A stretch of DNA of 12,548 bases. Origin: Actinomycetes bacterium (lineage in GTDB: Bacteria; Actinomycetota; Actinomycetes; Actinomycetales; Cellulomonadaceae). The notes under the pieces are model-generated. The model ran no database searches and had not been told where the DNA came from. It saw only the letters and a program-made list of their open reading frames with translations. Of the stretch, positions 5,998 to 11,926 are shown piece by piece (the stretch's first letter is position 1; each line of letters starts with the position of its first letter). A program made the position numbers and the translations under genes. The stretch lies in the NCBI GenBank assembly GCA_023388235.1, contig JAEWGQ010000226.1, positions 1 to 12,548 on the forward strand, read 5' to 3'.

Positions 5998-7080
5998 GTG
6001 TTCGTCGCGCTCCGCGACCTGCGGTACGCCCGCGGCCGGTTCGCCCTCATCGGCACCGTCGTCGTCCTCGTCGCCCTGCTCGTCACGTTCCTGTCCTCGC
6101 TCACGGCGGGGCTGGCGCGGGCGTCGGTCTCCGCGCTCACCGACCTGCCCGCCGACCACCTCGCGTTCGGCACGGCCGCGCCGGGGGACGCCCCGGACCT
6201 CACGTCGTCCCGCGTCGAGCCCGCGCAGTGGGCGGCCTGGGCGGACCGGCCCGGCGTGACCGACGCGCAGCCGCTCGGCGTCGTGACCACGCGCGCCACG
6301 GCCGGCGGCACCACCGTGGCCGTCACGGCGCTCGGCGTGGACCCCGGGTCGGACCTCGTGCCCGGCGGCGGGCCCGCGGACGGCCGGGTGGTGCTGACCG
6401 CGCAGGGCGCCGACGAGCTCGGTGTCACGGCCGGGGACGCGCTCGCGCTGGACGGCACGGACCTGACCGTCGACCGCGTGGTGCCGGACGACCTGCAGCT
6501 CGCGCACACCCCGGTGGCGTGGGTGTCGCTCGCGGACTGGCAGGCGGTCGGCGCCCGCGGCGGGTCCGGGCCGTCGGCCACGGTCGTGGCGCTGCGCACC
6601 GACGGCGCCACCGCGGACGACCTCGCTGCCGCCGACGCCGCGACCGGCACCACGACGGTCACCACCGGGGAGGCCCGCAGCGCGGTGTCCTCGTTCACGG
6701 CCGAGAACCTGTCGCTCACCACCATGCAGGCGTTCCTCGTCGCGATCTCCGCCCTGGTCGTCGGGGCGTTCTTCACGGTCTGGACGATCAGCCGGCAGGG
6801 CGACGTCGCGGTCCTCAAGGCCCTGGGCGCGTCGACCGGGCACCTGCTGCGCGACGCGCTCGGCCAGGCCGCCCTCGTGCTCGTCGCCGCGGTCGGCGCC
6901 GGCGTCGGGCTCGCCGCGGCCGCGGGTGCGGCGCTGTCCGGGGTGGTGCCCGTGCTGGTGTCCCCGGCCACGACGCTCCTGCCCGGCGCGCTGCTCGTCG
7001 TCCTCGGCCTCGCCGGCGCCGCCGCGGCCGTCGCCCGCATCACCCGCACCGACCCGCACGCGGCCCTCGCCGCCCGCTGA
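5998..7080 (+). CDS. FtsX-like ABC transporter permease, HrtB-like
   Basis: A 360-residue permease with the HrtB/DevC layout. One N-terminal membrane helix (15-38) follows the amphipathic LRDLRYARGRFAL. An extracytoplasmic domain of about 200 residues comes next, then three C-terminal helices (about 242-264, 289-312, 327-348) of the FtsX domain. The cytoplasmic loop DVAVLKALGASTGHLLRDAL (269-288) is the ATPase-coupling segment typical of this group. GTG 5998 was chosen because a full AGGAGG (5988-5993) precedes it by four bases and the N-terminus then matches the family. The ATPase gene follows 12 bases downstream in the same operon. HrtB-type permeases, with HrtA, remove toxic haem from the membrane. 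Other MacB-like substrates (lipids, peptides) cannot be excluded from sequence. Confidence 0.94.
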   Translation: MFVALRDLRYARGRFALIGTVVVLVALLVTFLSSLTAGLARASVSALTDLPADHLAFGTAAPGDAPDLTSSRVEPAQWAAWADRPGVTDAQPLGVVTTRATAGGTTVAVTALGVDPGSDLVPGGGPADGRVVLTAQGADELGVTAGDALALDGTDLTVDRVVPDDLQLAHTPVAWVSLADWQAVGARGGSGPSATVVALRTDGATADDLAAADAATGTTTVTTGEARSAVSSFTAENLSLTTMQAFLVAISALVVGAFFTVWTISRQGDVAVLKALGASTGHLLRDALGQAALVLVAAVGAGVGLAAAAGAALSGVVPVLVSPATTLLPGALLVVLGLAGAAAAVARITRTDPHAALAAR

Positions 7081-7092
7081 ACGGAGAACGTC

Positions 7093-7797
7093 ATGGACCT
7101 GCACCTCGACCGGATCGGCCTCGTCTACCCGGACGGCGACACCACGCTCACGGCCGTCGACGACGTCACGCTCACCGTCCCGGCCGGCACGACCACCGCC
7201 CTGCTCGGCCCCTCGGGGGCGGGCAAGTCCAGCCTGCTGGCGGTCGCCGCCGGGCTCACCCGGCCCACCACCGGGCACGTCGCGCTGGGCGGCGAGGTCG
7301 TGCTGACCGACCGCACGCCCCGCGCGGAGGCCACCCGGCTGCGCCTCGACCGCATCGGCCTGGTGTTCCAGTCCCCGCAGCTGCTCGCGTCCCTGACCGC
7401 GCTCGAGCAGCTGGAGCTGCACGCGCACCTGCGCGGCGACCGGCCCTCGAGCGTCCGCGGCGAGGCGATGGCCCTGCTGGACGCGGTCGGGCTCGCCGAC
7501 CGGGCGCACGCCCGGCCCGCGCAGCTGTCCGGCGGGCAGCGTCAGCGCGTCGCGATCGCCCGGGCTCTGGTCGGGCGGCCGGACGTGCTGCTGGTCGACG
7601 AGCCGACGTCGGCGCTGGACCACGAGCGCGGGGTCCGCGTCGTCGAGCTCGTCACCGGCCTCGCGCGGGAGATCGGCGCGGCGACCCTGCTGGTGTCGCA
7701 CGACGCGTCGACGCTCGGCTCCGTGGACGCGACCGTGCGCATGGTGGACGGCCGGCTCGCGCCCGCCGCGGCGCCCGCCGCCGAGCCGGTCGCCTGA
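7093..7797 (+). CDS. ABC transporter ATP-binding protein, HrtA-like
   Basis: A 234-residue ATPase of the MacB/LolD/HrtA class. All motifs are intact: Walker A GPSGAGKSS (39-47), Q-loop VFQSPQ (91-96), signature LSGGQRQR (145-152), Walker B VLLVDEP (165-171), D-loop SALD (173-176) and the H-loop His203 in VSHD. The start ATG has GGAG upstream, and the gene follows the permease by 12 bases, so both are one operon. The order permease then ATPase is that of hrtBA in corynebacteria. The protein would power the FtsX-like permease from the cytoplasmic face. The last 12 residues are Ala/Pro-rich and outside the conserved fold. Its stop lies only three bases from the stop of the convergent SDR-like gene, with no room for a terminator between them. 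Confidence 0.97.
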   Translation: MDLHLDRIGLVYPDGDTTLTAVDDVTLTVPAGTTTALLGPSGAGKSSLLAVAAGLTRPTTGHVALGGEVVLTDRTPRAEATRLRLDRIGLVFQSPQLLASLTALEQLELHAHLRGDRPSSVRGEAMALLDAVGLADRAHARPAQLSGGQRQRVAIARALVGRPDVLLVDEPTSALDHERGVRVVELVTGLAREIGAATLLVSHDASTLGSVDATVRMVDGRLAPAAAPAAEPVA

Positions 7798-7800
7798 CGG

Positions 7801-9351
7801 TCACCAGGCGGAGCGGGCGTAGTCCTTGAGGAAGCAGCCGTACAGGTCCTCGCCCGCCTCGCCGCGCACGATCGGGTCGTACACGCGCGCGGCGCCGTCC
7901 ACCAGGTCGAGCGGCGCGTGGAACCCCTCCTCCGCGAGCCGGACCTTGGTGTGGTGCGGCCGCTCGTCGGTGATCCAGCCCGTGTCCACCGCGGTCATGA
8001 GGATGCCGTCGTTCAGCATCTCCGCGGCGCTCGTCCGCGTCAGCATGTTCAGCGCGGCCTTGCTCATGTTGGTGTGCGGGTGGCCGGGGCCCTTGTAGCC
8101 GCGGGCGAACACGCCCTCCATCGCGGAGACGTTCACGATGTACGTCCGCCGCGCGGGCGACGCGGCGAGCGCCGGGCGCAGCCGGCTGATGAGCAGGAAC
8201 GGGGCGGTCTGGTTGCAGAGCTGCACCTCGAGCAGCTCCATCGGGTCGACCTCGTCGACCGTCGCCACCCAGCTGTTCGTGGTCGTGGTGTCCGGGATCA
8301 GCCCGCCGGCGTCGATCGACGTGCCCGCCACCAGGCGCTCCAGGCTCGCGGCGCCGGCGGTCAGGGACTGCGCGACCAGGTCGTCCGCGGCGGCGCTCGC
8401 GGCGCGCTCGATGGCCAGCGCCGGGCTGCTGAGCTCGCTCACCGACCCGGCCAGCGCGCGGGGGTGCGCGTCGCTCGTGCGGCCGAACGTCGTGATCATC
8501 CGGGCGGCCTCGGCCGGCAGCGGGGCGTCCTCGGCCTCCGCGATCCGCGCGTACGCCCCCGGCGAGCGCCGCACCGTCTGGGCGGCGTTGTTGATGAGGA
8601 TGTCCAGCGGCCCGAGCCCGGCGACGTGGTCGGCGAGCTGCACGACCTGCGCGGGGTCCCGCAGGTCGATGCCCACGACGTGCAGCCGGTGCAGCCAGTC
8701 GGCGGAGTCCGCCATCGCGCTGAACCGCCGCACGGCGTCGCGCGGGAACCGGGTGGTGATCGTCAGGTCCGCCCCGTCGCGCAGCAGCCGCAGCGCGATG
8801 TACATGCCGATCTTCGCGCGCCCGCCGGTCAGCAGCGCCCGCCGCCCCGTCAGGTCCGTCCGGGCGTCGCGCTTCGCGTGGTGCAGCGCCGCGCAGGCCG
8901 GGCAGAGCTGGTGGTAGAACGCGTCGACGACCGTGTAGTCCTCCTTGCAGACGTAGCACGGCCGCGGGCGCAGCAGCGTCCCGGCGACGGCGCCCGTCGC
9001 GCTGGAGGTCAGGGCGATCCCCGCGGTCTCGTCGTCGATCCGCCCCGGGCTGCCGGTCGCGGTCGCGGCGACGACGGCGGCGTCGGCCTCCGCGACCAGC
9101 CGGCGCTTCTCGCCCCGGCGGTGCTTCTTCGCGGCCTTGAACATGGCGGACGCGGCGCGGCGGGCCGCCGTGTGCTGCGGGTGCGTCTGCGGCAGCGCGG
9201 CGACCTGGTCGGCGACCCGCAGGAACGTGGCGAACTCCGCGGGGTCGACGCCCGGCCCGGCGTCCGTGGTGCCGAGGTCGGTGCCGCCGAGGTCCGTGCC
9301 GTCGAGCGGTCCGCCCGGCTGCTGCGCGGGCGTGGTCGTCTGCGCGCTCAT
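7801..9351 (-). CDS. SDR-fold protein with four-cysteine zinc module and lost Ser/Tyr
   Basis: A 516-residue protein. Residues 1-35 are a low-complexity leader with two GTDLG units. Residues 36-95 are helical and basic. C132-x2-C135 and C150-x2-C153 form a likely zinc knuckle. From residue 165 a Rossmann short-chain dehydrogenase fold follows, with TGGRAKIG (175-182) and NNAAQ (254-258) as nucleotide-binding and structural motifs. In NVSAMEG the residue at the usual catalytic Ser position is Ala410. In [12 protein letters not shown] the Tyr position of YxxxK is Thr427, while Lys431 remains. A long insertion (about 270-375) separates the NNA motif from the active-site strand. It therefore probably binds NAD(P)(H) but may not act as a standard SDR reductase. 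The start ATG 9351 has AGGAC upstream. It is divergent from the cold-shock gene. The substrate is unknown. Confidence 0.92.
   Translation of the reverse strand: MSAQTTTPAQQPGGPLDGTDLGGTDLGTTDAGPGVDPAEFATFLRVADQVAALPQTHPQHTAARRAASAMFKAAKKHRRGEKRRLVAEADAAVVAATATGSPGRIDDETAGIALTSSATGAVAGTLLRPRPCYVCKEDYTVVDAFYHQLCPACAALHHAKRDARTDLTGRRALLTGGRAKIGMYIALRLLRDGADLTITTRFPRDAVRRFSAMADSADWLHRLHVVGIDLRDPAQVVQLADHVAGLGPLDILINNAAQTVRRSPGAYARIAEAEDAPLPAEAARMITTFGRTSDAHPRALAGSVSELSSPALAIERAASAAADDLVAQSLTAGAASLERLVAGTSIDAGGLIPDTTTTNSWVATVDEVDPMELLEVQLCNQTAPFLLISRLRPALAASPARRTYIVNVSAMEGVFARGYKGPGHPHTNMSKAALNMLTRTSAAEMLNDGILMTAVDTGWITDERPHHTKVRLAEEGFHAPLDLVDGAARVYDPIVRGEAGEDLYGCFLKDYARSAW
9271..9300. repeat. Tandem repeat, two 15-base units, inside the SDR-like gene
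   Basis: Units 9271-9285 and 9286-9300 both begin GCCGAGGTC and end GTGCC, differing at one base (position 10). On the coding (minus) strand they encode the repeated GTDLG of the low-complexity leader. Such units can vary in number between strains by slippage, lengthening or shortening an unstructured N-terminus without a frameshift. Confidence 0.8.
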
Positions 9352-9405
9352 GCGCCGTCCGTCCTGCGAGGGGAGAGGGCGCCGCGGTCGCGCGGGGCCC
9401 GGGAA

Positions 9406-9415
9406 AGGGTACGCT
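9406..9415. promoter_or_regulatory. Candidate back-to-back -10 boxes for the SDR-like and cold-shock genes
   Basis: Within the 181-base divergent gap, TACCCT on the minus strand (9411 to 9406) and TACGCT on the plus strand (9410-9415) both fit TAnnnT and share the central TA. Start sites would lie near 9399 for the SDR-like gene and near 9422 for the cold-shock gene. This gives leaders of roughly 50 and 110 bases. No convincing -35 was found for either. A GACACT at 9491-9496 is an alternative plus-strand -10. Confidence 0.3.
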
Positions 9416-9532
9416 TCGGCGCCCCTCGCGCCCACGGTGGGTCGCGTCACACCCGCGCTCCGGGTGGCCGCCGCCCGCGATCCGACGGGGGACACTGGGG
9501 GAGCAACCGCCGTCACCACGAGGAGTACCACC

Positions 9533-10483
9533 GTGCCGCAGGGAACCGTCCGCTGGTTCGACACCGAGCGAGGGTTCGGCTTCCTCGCGCTCGGCGACGA
9601 CGCCGAGGACCTGTTCGTCCACGCGTCCGAGATCGTCGGCCAGGACGGCACGACGTCGCTGCGCGAGGGGCAGACCGTCGAGTTCGAGATCGGCGAGGGC
9701 GACCGCGGCCCGCAGGCCCGGCAGGTCCGCGTCACCGGCGACGTCGCGGCGGACGCCGCGCTGGGCGTGCTCGGCACGGTCAACTGGTACGAGCCCGCCA
9801 AGGGCTACGGCTTCCTGACGCCGGACAACGGTGCCGGGGAGATCTTCGTGCACAGCTCCGCGATCGTCGGCGGCGGGGTGCTCGCCGAGGGCCAGCGCGT
9901 CGCGTTCCTCGTGGTCGACGGGGAGAAGGGGCCGCAGGCGGACCACGTGCTGCCGCTCGGCGCCGACGCCGCGGGCCCGGGTGCGGCCGCCGCCCGGAAC
10001 GACGGCGCCGACGGCACCGTGACCTGGTACGACGCCGGCAAGGGCTTCGGCTTCATCACCCCGGACTCCGGGGAGCAGGACATCTTCGTGCACGCCCGGT
10101 CCCTGCACGGCGACCTCACCGAGCTCGCCGAGGGCGACCGCGTGAGCTACCGCGCCTCGGAGGGCGAGAAGGGCCTGCAGGCCCAGGGCGTCCGGCTGGT
10201 CGGCGGCGGGTCCCGCGGGGGCCGCGGCGGCGCGGACCGGCGCGGTGGCGGCCGTGGCGCGGCGCCGTCGCGCGGCGCGCAGCGGGGCGGCCAGGGCGTC
10301 GTGGCGCGCTACGACGCGGACCGCGGCTTCGGCTTCATCACCCCCGACGACGGCGGGCCGGACCTGTTCGTGCACGTGTCGGTGGTCCGCGACGGCGAGG
10401 TGCTCTACGAGGGCGACCGCGTCCGGTTCCAGGTGCGGCAGAGCGACCGCGGGCCGCAGGCGGACCGGGTCGACCTGCTCTGA
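9533..10483 (+). CDS. Four-cold-shock-domain protein with RGG-rich linker
   Basis: A 316-residue protein made of four cold-shock domains, each with an RNP1-like and an RNP2-like motif. CSD1 (about 1-68) has RGFGFL and DLFVH; CSD2 (79-142) has KGYGFL and EIFVH; CSD3 (160-223) has KGFGFI and DIFVH; CSD4 (254-316) has RGFGFI and DLFVH. Linkers 1-2 and 2-3 are short. CSD3 and CSD4 are joined by a Gly/Arg stretch (224-253) with four RGG triplets. CSD4 has RY where CSD1-3 have the nucleic-acid-contacting WF or WY. Ordinary bacterial Csp proteins have one domain of about 70 residues. The GTG start is set by AGGAG (9521-9525) seven bases upstream and by starting directly at CSD1. It should bind single-stranded RNA or DNA, probably as an RNA chaperone; targets are unknown. 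Confidence 0.94.
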   Translation: MPQGTVRWFDTERGFGFLALGDDAEDLFVHASEIVGQDGTTSLREGQTVEFEIGEGDRGPQARQVRVTGDVAADAALGVLGTVNWYEPAKGYGFLTPDNGAGEIFVHSSAIVGGGVLAEGQRVAFLVVDGEKGPQADHVLPLGADAAGPGAAAARNDGADGTVTWYDAGKGFGFITPDSGEQDIFVHARSLHGDLTELAEGDRVSYRASEGEKGLQAQGVRLVGGGSRGGRGGADRRGGGRGAAPSRGAQRGGQGVVARYDADRGFGFITPDDGGPDLFVHVSVVRDGEVLYEGDRVRFQVRQSDRGPQADRVDLL

Positions 10484-10514
10484 CCGGCCCGGCCGCGCGC
10501 GTGCCCGGTCCCGT

Positions 10515-10529
10515 CCCGCGCGGCGCGGG
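10515..10529. terminator. Hairpin between convergent genes, possible bidirectional terminator
   Basis: CCCGCGC, one base, GCGCGGG forms a perfect 15-base inverted repeat lying between the cold-shock gene stop (10483) and the adjacent convergent stop at 10530. A realistic hairpin is a 5-base-pair stem with a 5-base loop. No T-run follows on either strand, as is common in actinomycetes, so termination is inferred from position. Confidence 0.4.
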
Positions 10530-11015
10530 CTAGCGGGCGCCGGCCGCGAGCGGCCACCAGTGCCGCTCGCGGAGCGCCGGCCCGTCCAGCGGCAGCCACG
10601 TCCCGGGCACCCGGGGCTCGCCGGCCGCCGTCCACACCGCGAAGTGCGCCAGCGGCACCGGCCACGGGTAGTCGCCGACGCCGGCCGGGACGACGTTGCG
10701 GACGTACCCGGCGAGCCGCAGCCCGGCCGTGCCGTCCGGCCCGAGGGCGTCCGCGCCGAGCACGTCAGCGGCGAGGGAGCGGACGGTCGCCATCCCGTCG
10801 CCGAGGTCCGGGACGGCGCGGGTCGGCAGGTCGTCCGCGCCCGAGCCGCTGCGCGGGACGCAGAACACGTGCCCCTCGCGGCGGACGAGCAGCCGGACGA
10901 GCCCCGTCGGTCGCGGCGGCACGCCGCCCGGGTCGGCGAGCACCTCGGCGCGGCTGCCCGGGGGCAGCCACGGAGCGTCGGGGGTGGCGGCGACGAGCGT
11001 GGGGCGCTGGACCAT
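10530..11015 (-). CDS. Nudix-like small protein with degenerate Nudix box
   Basis: A 161-residue protein. Residues 38-90 (LVRLLVRREGHVFCVPR...LPTRAVPDLGDGMATVRSLAADVLG) have the strand-loop-helix rhythm of a Nudix domain. Residues 98-145 (LAGYVRNVV...YPWPVPLAHFAVW...GTWLPL) resemble the later strands. The metal-binding REUxEExGU signature is not present: the helix reads VRSLAADVLG without the glutamates, so hydrolase activity is doubtful. ATG 11015 was chosen because TACGTT (11027 to 11022) on the minus strand lies six bases before it, as for a leaderless actinobacterial transcript, and no ribosome-binding sequence is visible. It stands alone, convergent with the cold-shock gene and following the reductase gene on the same strand. 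The coding call is good; the family call is tentative. Confidence 0.7.
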   Translation of the reverse strand: MVQRPTLVAATPDAPWLPPGSRAEVLADPGGVPPRPTGLVRLLVRREGHVFCVPRSGSGADDLPTRAVPDLGDGMATVRSLAADVLGADALGPDGTAGLRLAGYVRNVVPAGVGDYPWPVPLAHFAVWTAAGEPRVPGTWLPLDGPALRERHWWPLAAGAR

Positions 11016-11021
11016 CCGGCG

Positions 11022-11027
11022 AACGTA
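11022..11027 (-). promoter_or_regulatory. Leaderless-type -10 box (TACGTT)
   Basis: TACGTT on the minus strand fits TAnnnT and ends six bases before the ATG at 11015, so transcription would start at or next to the initiation codon. It lies in the 52-base gap after the stop of the reductase gene, meaning the small Nudix-like gene can be transcribed independently. No clear -35 was recognised. Confidence 0.5.
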
Positions 11028-11067
11028 GGGCCGTGCGCGGCGGGCGGGACGGGTCCAGGGCCGTGCG

Positions 11068-11634
11068 TCAGCCGGAGTGCCGCACCCGGTAGCGCAGCCC
11101 GACGACGCCCATGGCGAACCGGCGCTCCTCCAGCAGCTCGAGGTCGAGCCGCACCCCGAGGGGCAGGGCGGGCTTGCCGCCGCCGACCGCCACGGGGCAC
11201 AGCAGCAGCACGCACTCGTCGACGAGCCCGTGCCGGAACGCCTCCGCCCCGAGGATCGCGCCGCCGACGCTGAGGTCCCGGTCGGACGCCGCCTTGAGCC
11301 GCCGGACCGCCTCGGGGTCGAACCGCCGCTCCAGCCGGGTCCGCGCCGTGGTCACCGCGTCGAGCGTCGTGGAGTACACGATCTTGTCGGCGCTCCGCCA
11401 CACGTCCGCGTACTCGCGCACGACCGCGGGCTCGTCGGCGAGCCAGTCGTCGTCCTCCCAGACGCGCATCGTCTCGTACATGCGCCGGCCGTACAGCGAC
11501 GTGCCGATGCCCCGCTCGTGCGCGTTCCAGAACGCGTGCACCTCCTCGTCGGGGACCGACCAGTCGAACGCGCCGCTCGCGTCCTCGAGGTAGCCGTCGA
11601 GCGAGGTGTTCGCGGCGTAGATCAGCGAGCCCAT
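11068..11634 (-). CDS. Dihydrofolate reductase-like (RibD C-terminal domain) protein
   Basis: A 188-residue single-domain protein of the RibD-C/DHFR-like group. It opens with LIYAANTSLDGYLEDASGAFDW (4-25), where TSLDGY is the family's N-terminal signature. GTSLYGRRMYETM (44-56) and KIVYSTTLD (84-92) follow. The nucleotide-binding segment is LSVGGAILGAEAFRHGLVDE (121-140), with CPVAVGGGKPAL (146-157) near the end. Relatives are stand-alone NADPH-dependent reductases, mostly of unknown substrate; assignment to riboflavin or folate synthesis is not supported by context. ATG 11634 is preceded by GGAGG with suitable spacing. A possible promoter is TTGCCC (11690 to 11685), 17 bases, CACCGT (11667 to 11662) on the minus strand. 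It is divergent from dnaK. Confidence 0.93.
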   Translation of the reverse strand: MGSLIYAANTSLDGYLEDASGAFDWSVPDEEVHAFWNAHERGIGTSLYGRRMYETMRVWEDDDWLADEPAVVREYADVWRSADKIVYSTTLDAVTTARTRLERRFDPEAVRRLKAASDRDLSVGGAILGAEAFRHGLVDECVLLLCPVAVGGGKPALPLGVRLDLELLEERRFAMGVVGLRYRVRHSG

Positions 11635-11661
11635 GGGAGCCTCCGGCGGGACGGGTGCTCC

Positions 11662-11690
11662 ACGGTGGCACCGGGGGTCGCCGGGGGCAA
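11662..11690 (-). promoter_or_regulatory. Putative promoter of the DHFR-like gene
   Basis: On the minus strand TTGCCC (11690 to 11685) and CACCGT (11667 to 11662) are separated by exactly 17 bases. The start site would be near 11655, giving a leader of about 20 bases that includes the GGAGG before ATG 11634. Matches to consensus are partial, so confidence is modest. Confidence 0.35.
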
Positions 11691-11698
11691 GGTGCCGC

Positions 11699-11723
11699 CC
11701 GGGTCCGGCGGGCCCGGACCCGG
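11699..11723. repeat. Strong inverted repeat in the divergent dnaK/DHFR-like intergenic region
   Basis: CCGGGTCCGG (11699-11708), loop CGGGC, CCGGACCCGG (11714-11723) gives a perfect 10-base-pair stem with a five-base loop. Since both flanking genes are transcribed away from it, it is not a terminator for either. It could be a protein-binding dyad or part of a cruciform. No function can be assigned. Confidence 0.6.
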
Positions 11724-11771
11724 CCCCGGGAGATCGGGGCGCGCGCCGGGAACAACCGGCGCCACCCGGGA

Positions 11772-11792
11772 GTTGAGTGGAGCAGACTCAAG
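11772..11792. promoter_or_regulatory. HAIR element 1 (HspR operator)
   Basis: GTTGAGT (11772-11778), seven bases, ACTCAAG (11786-11792) matches the HspR-associated inverted repeat CTTGAGT-N7-ACTCAAG at 13 of 14 arm positions. HspR represses dnaK operons in actinobacteria and is encoded in the same operon in Streptomyces; the hspR gene would lie beyond this window. This copy is upstream of the proposed -35 box. Confidence 0.92.
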
Positions 11793-11807
11793 TTCGCCCC
11801 CGCGGAG

Positions 11808-11836
11808 TTGCACCGCGACCCACCGCGACGCAGACT
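11808..11836 (+). promoter_or_regulatory. Putative dnaK promoter
   Basis: TTGCAC (11808-11813) matches the -35 consensus at four positions. CAGACT (11831-11836) follows after 17 bases as a weak -10. The start would be near 11843, giving a leader of about 85 bases. The spacer contains a direct repeat of CACCGCGAC (11811-11819 and 11821-11829). The two HAIR elements flank or overlap this promoter. Confidence 0.5.
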
Positions 11837-11855
11837 TGAGCGCAGCAGGCTCAAG
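11835..11855. promoter_or_regulatory. HAIR element 2 (HspR operator) overlapping the dnaK -10
   Basis: CTTGAGC (11835-11841), seven bases, GCTCAAG (11849-11855) is a perfect inverted repeat that differs from the HAIR consensus at one symmetric position in each arm. It overlaps the end of the proposed -10 and the predicted start site, so a bound HspR would block transcription until heat or unfolded protein relieves it. Confidence 0.9.
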
Positions 11856-11926
11856 GCGCGAGGACCGCTCCCGGCCCCGGGGGCCCGCGCCGGACAGACG
11901 ACGCAGCACGACGAAGGAGCACAGAC

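Noticed and set aside
4863..7829. Plus-strand open frame of 988 codons across the kinase and ABC genes
   Set aside because: It is the shadow of the kinase (antisense) and of the permease and ATPase in another frame; composition is His/Arg/Gly-rich and no domain is recognisable.
10224..10310. GC-rich stretch in the cold-shock gene as a frameshift or repeat expansion
   Set aside because: The frame stays open and leads directly into an intact fourth cold-shock domain, so the stretch is read as a Gly/Arg linker rather than a lesion.
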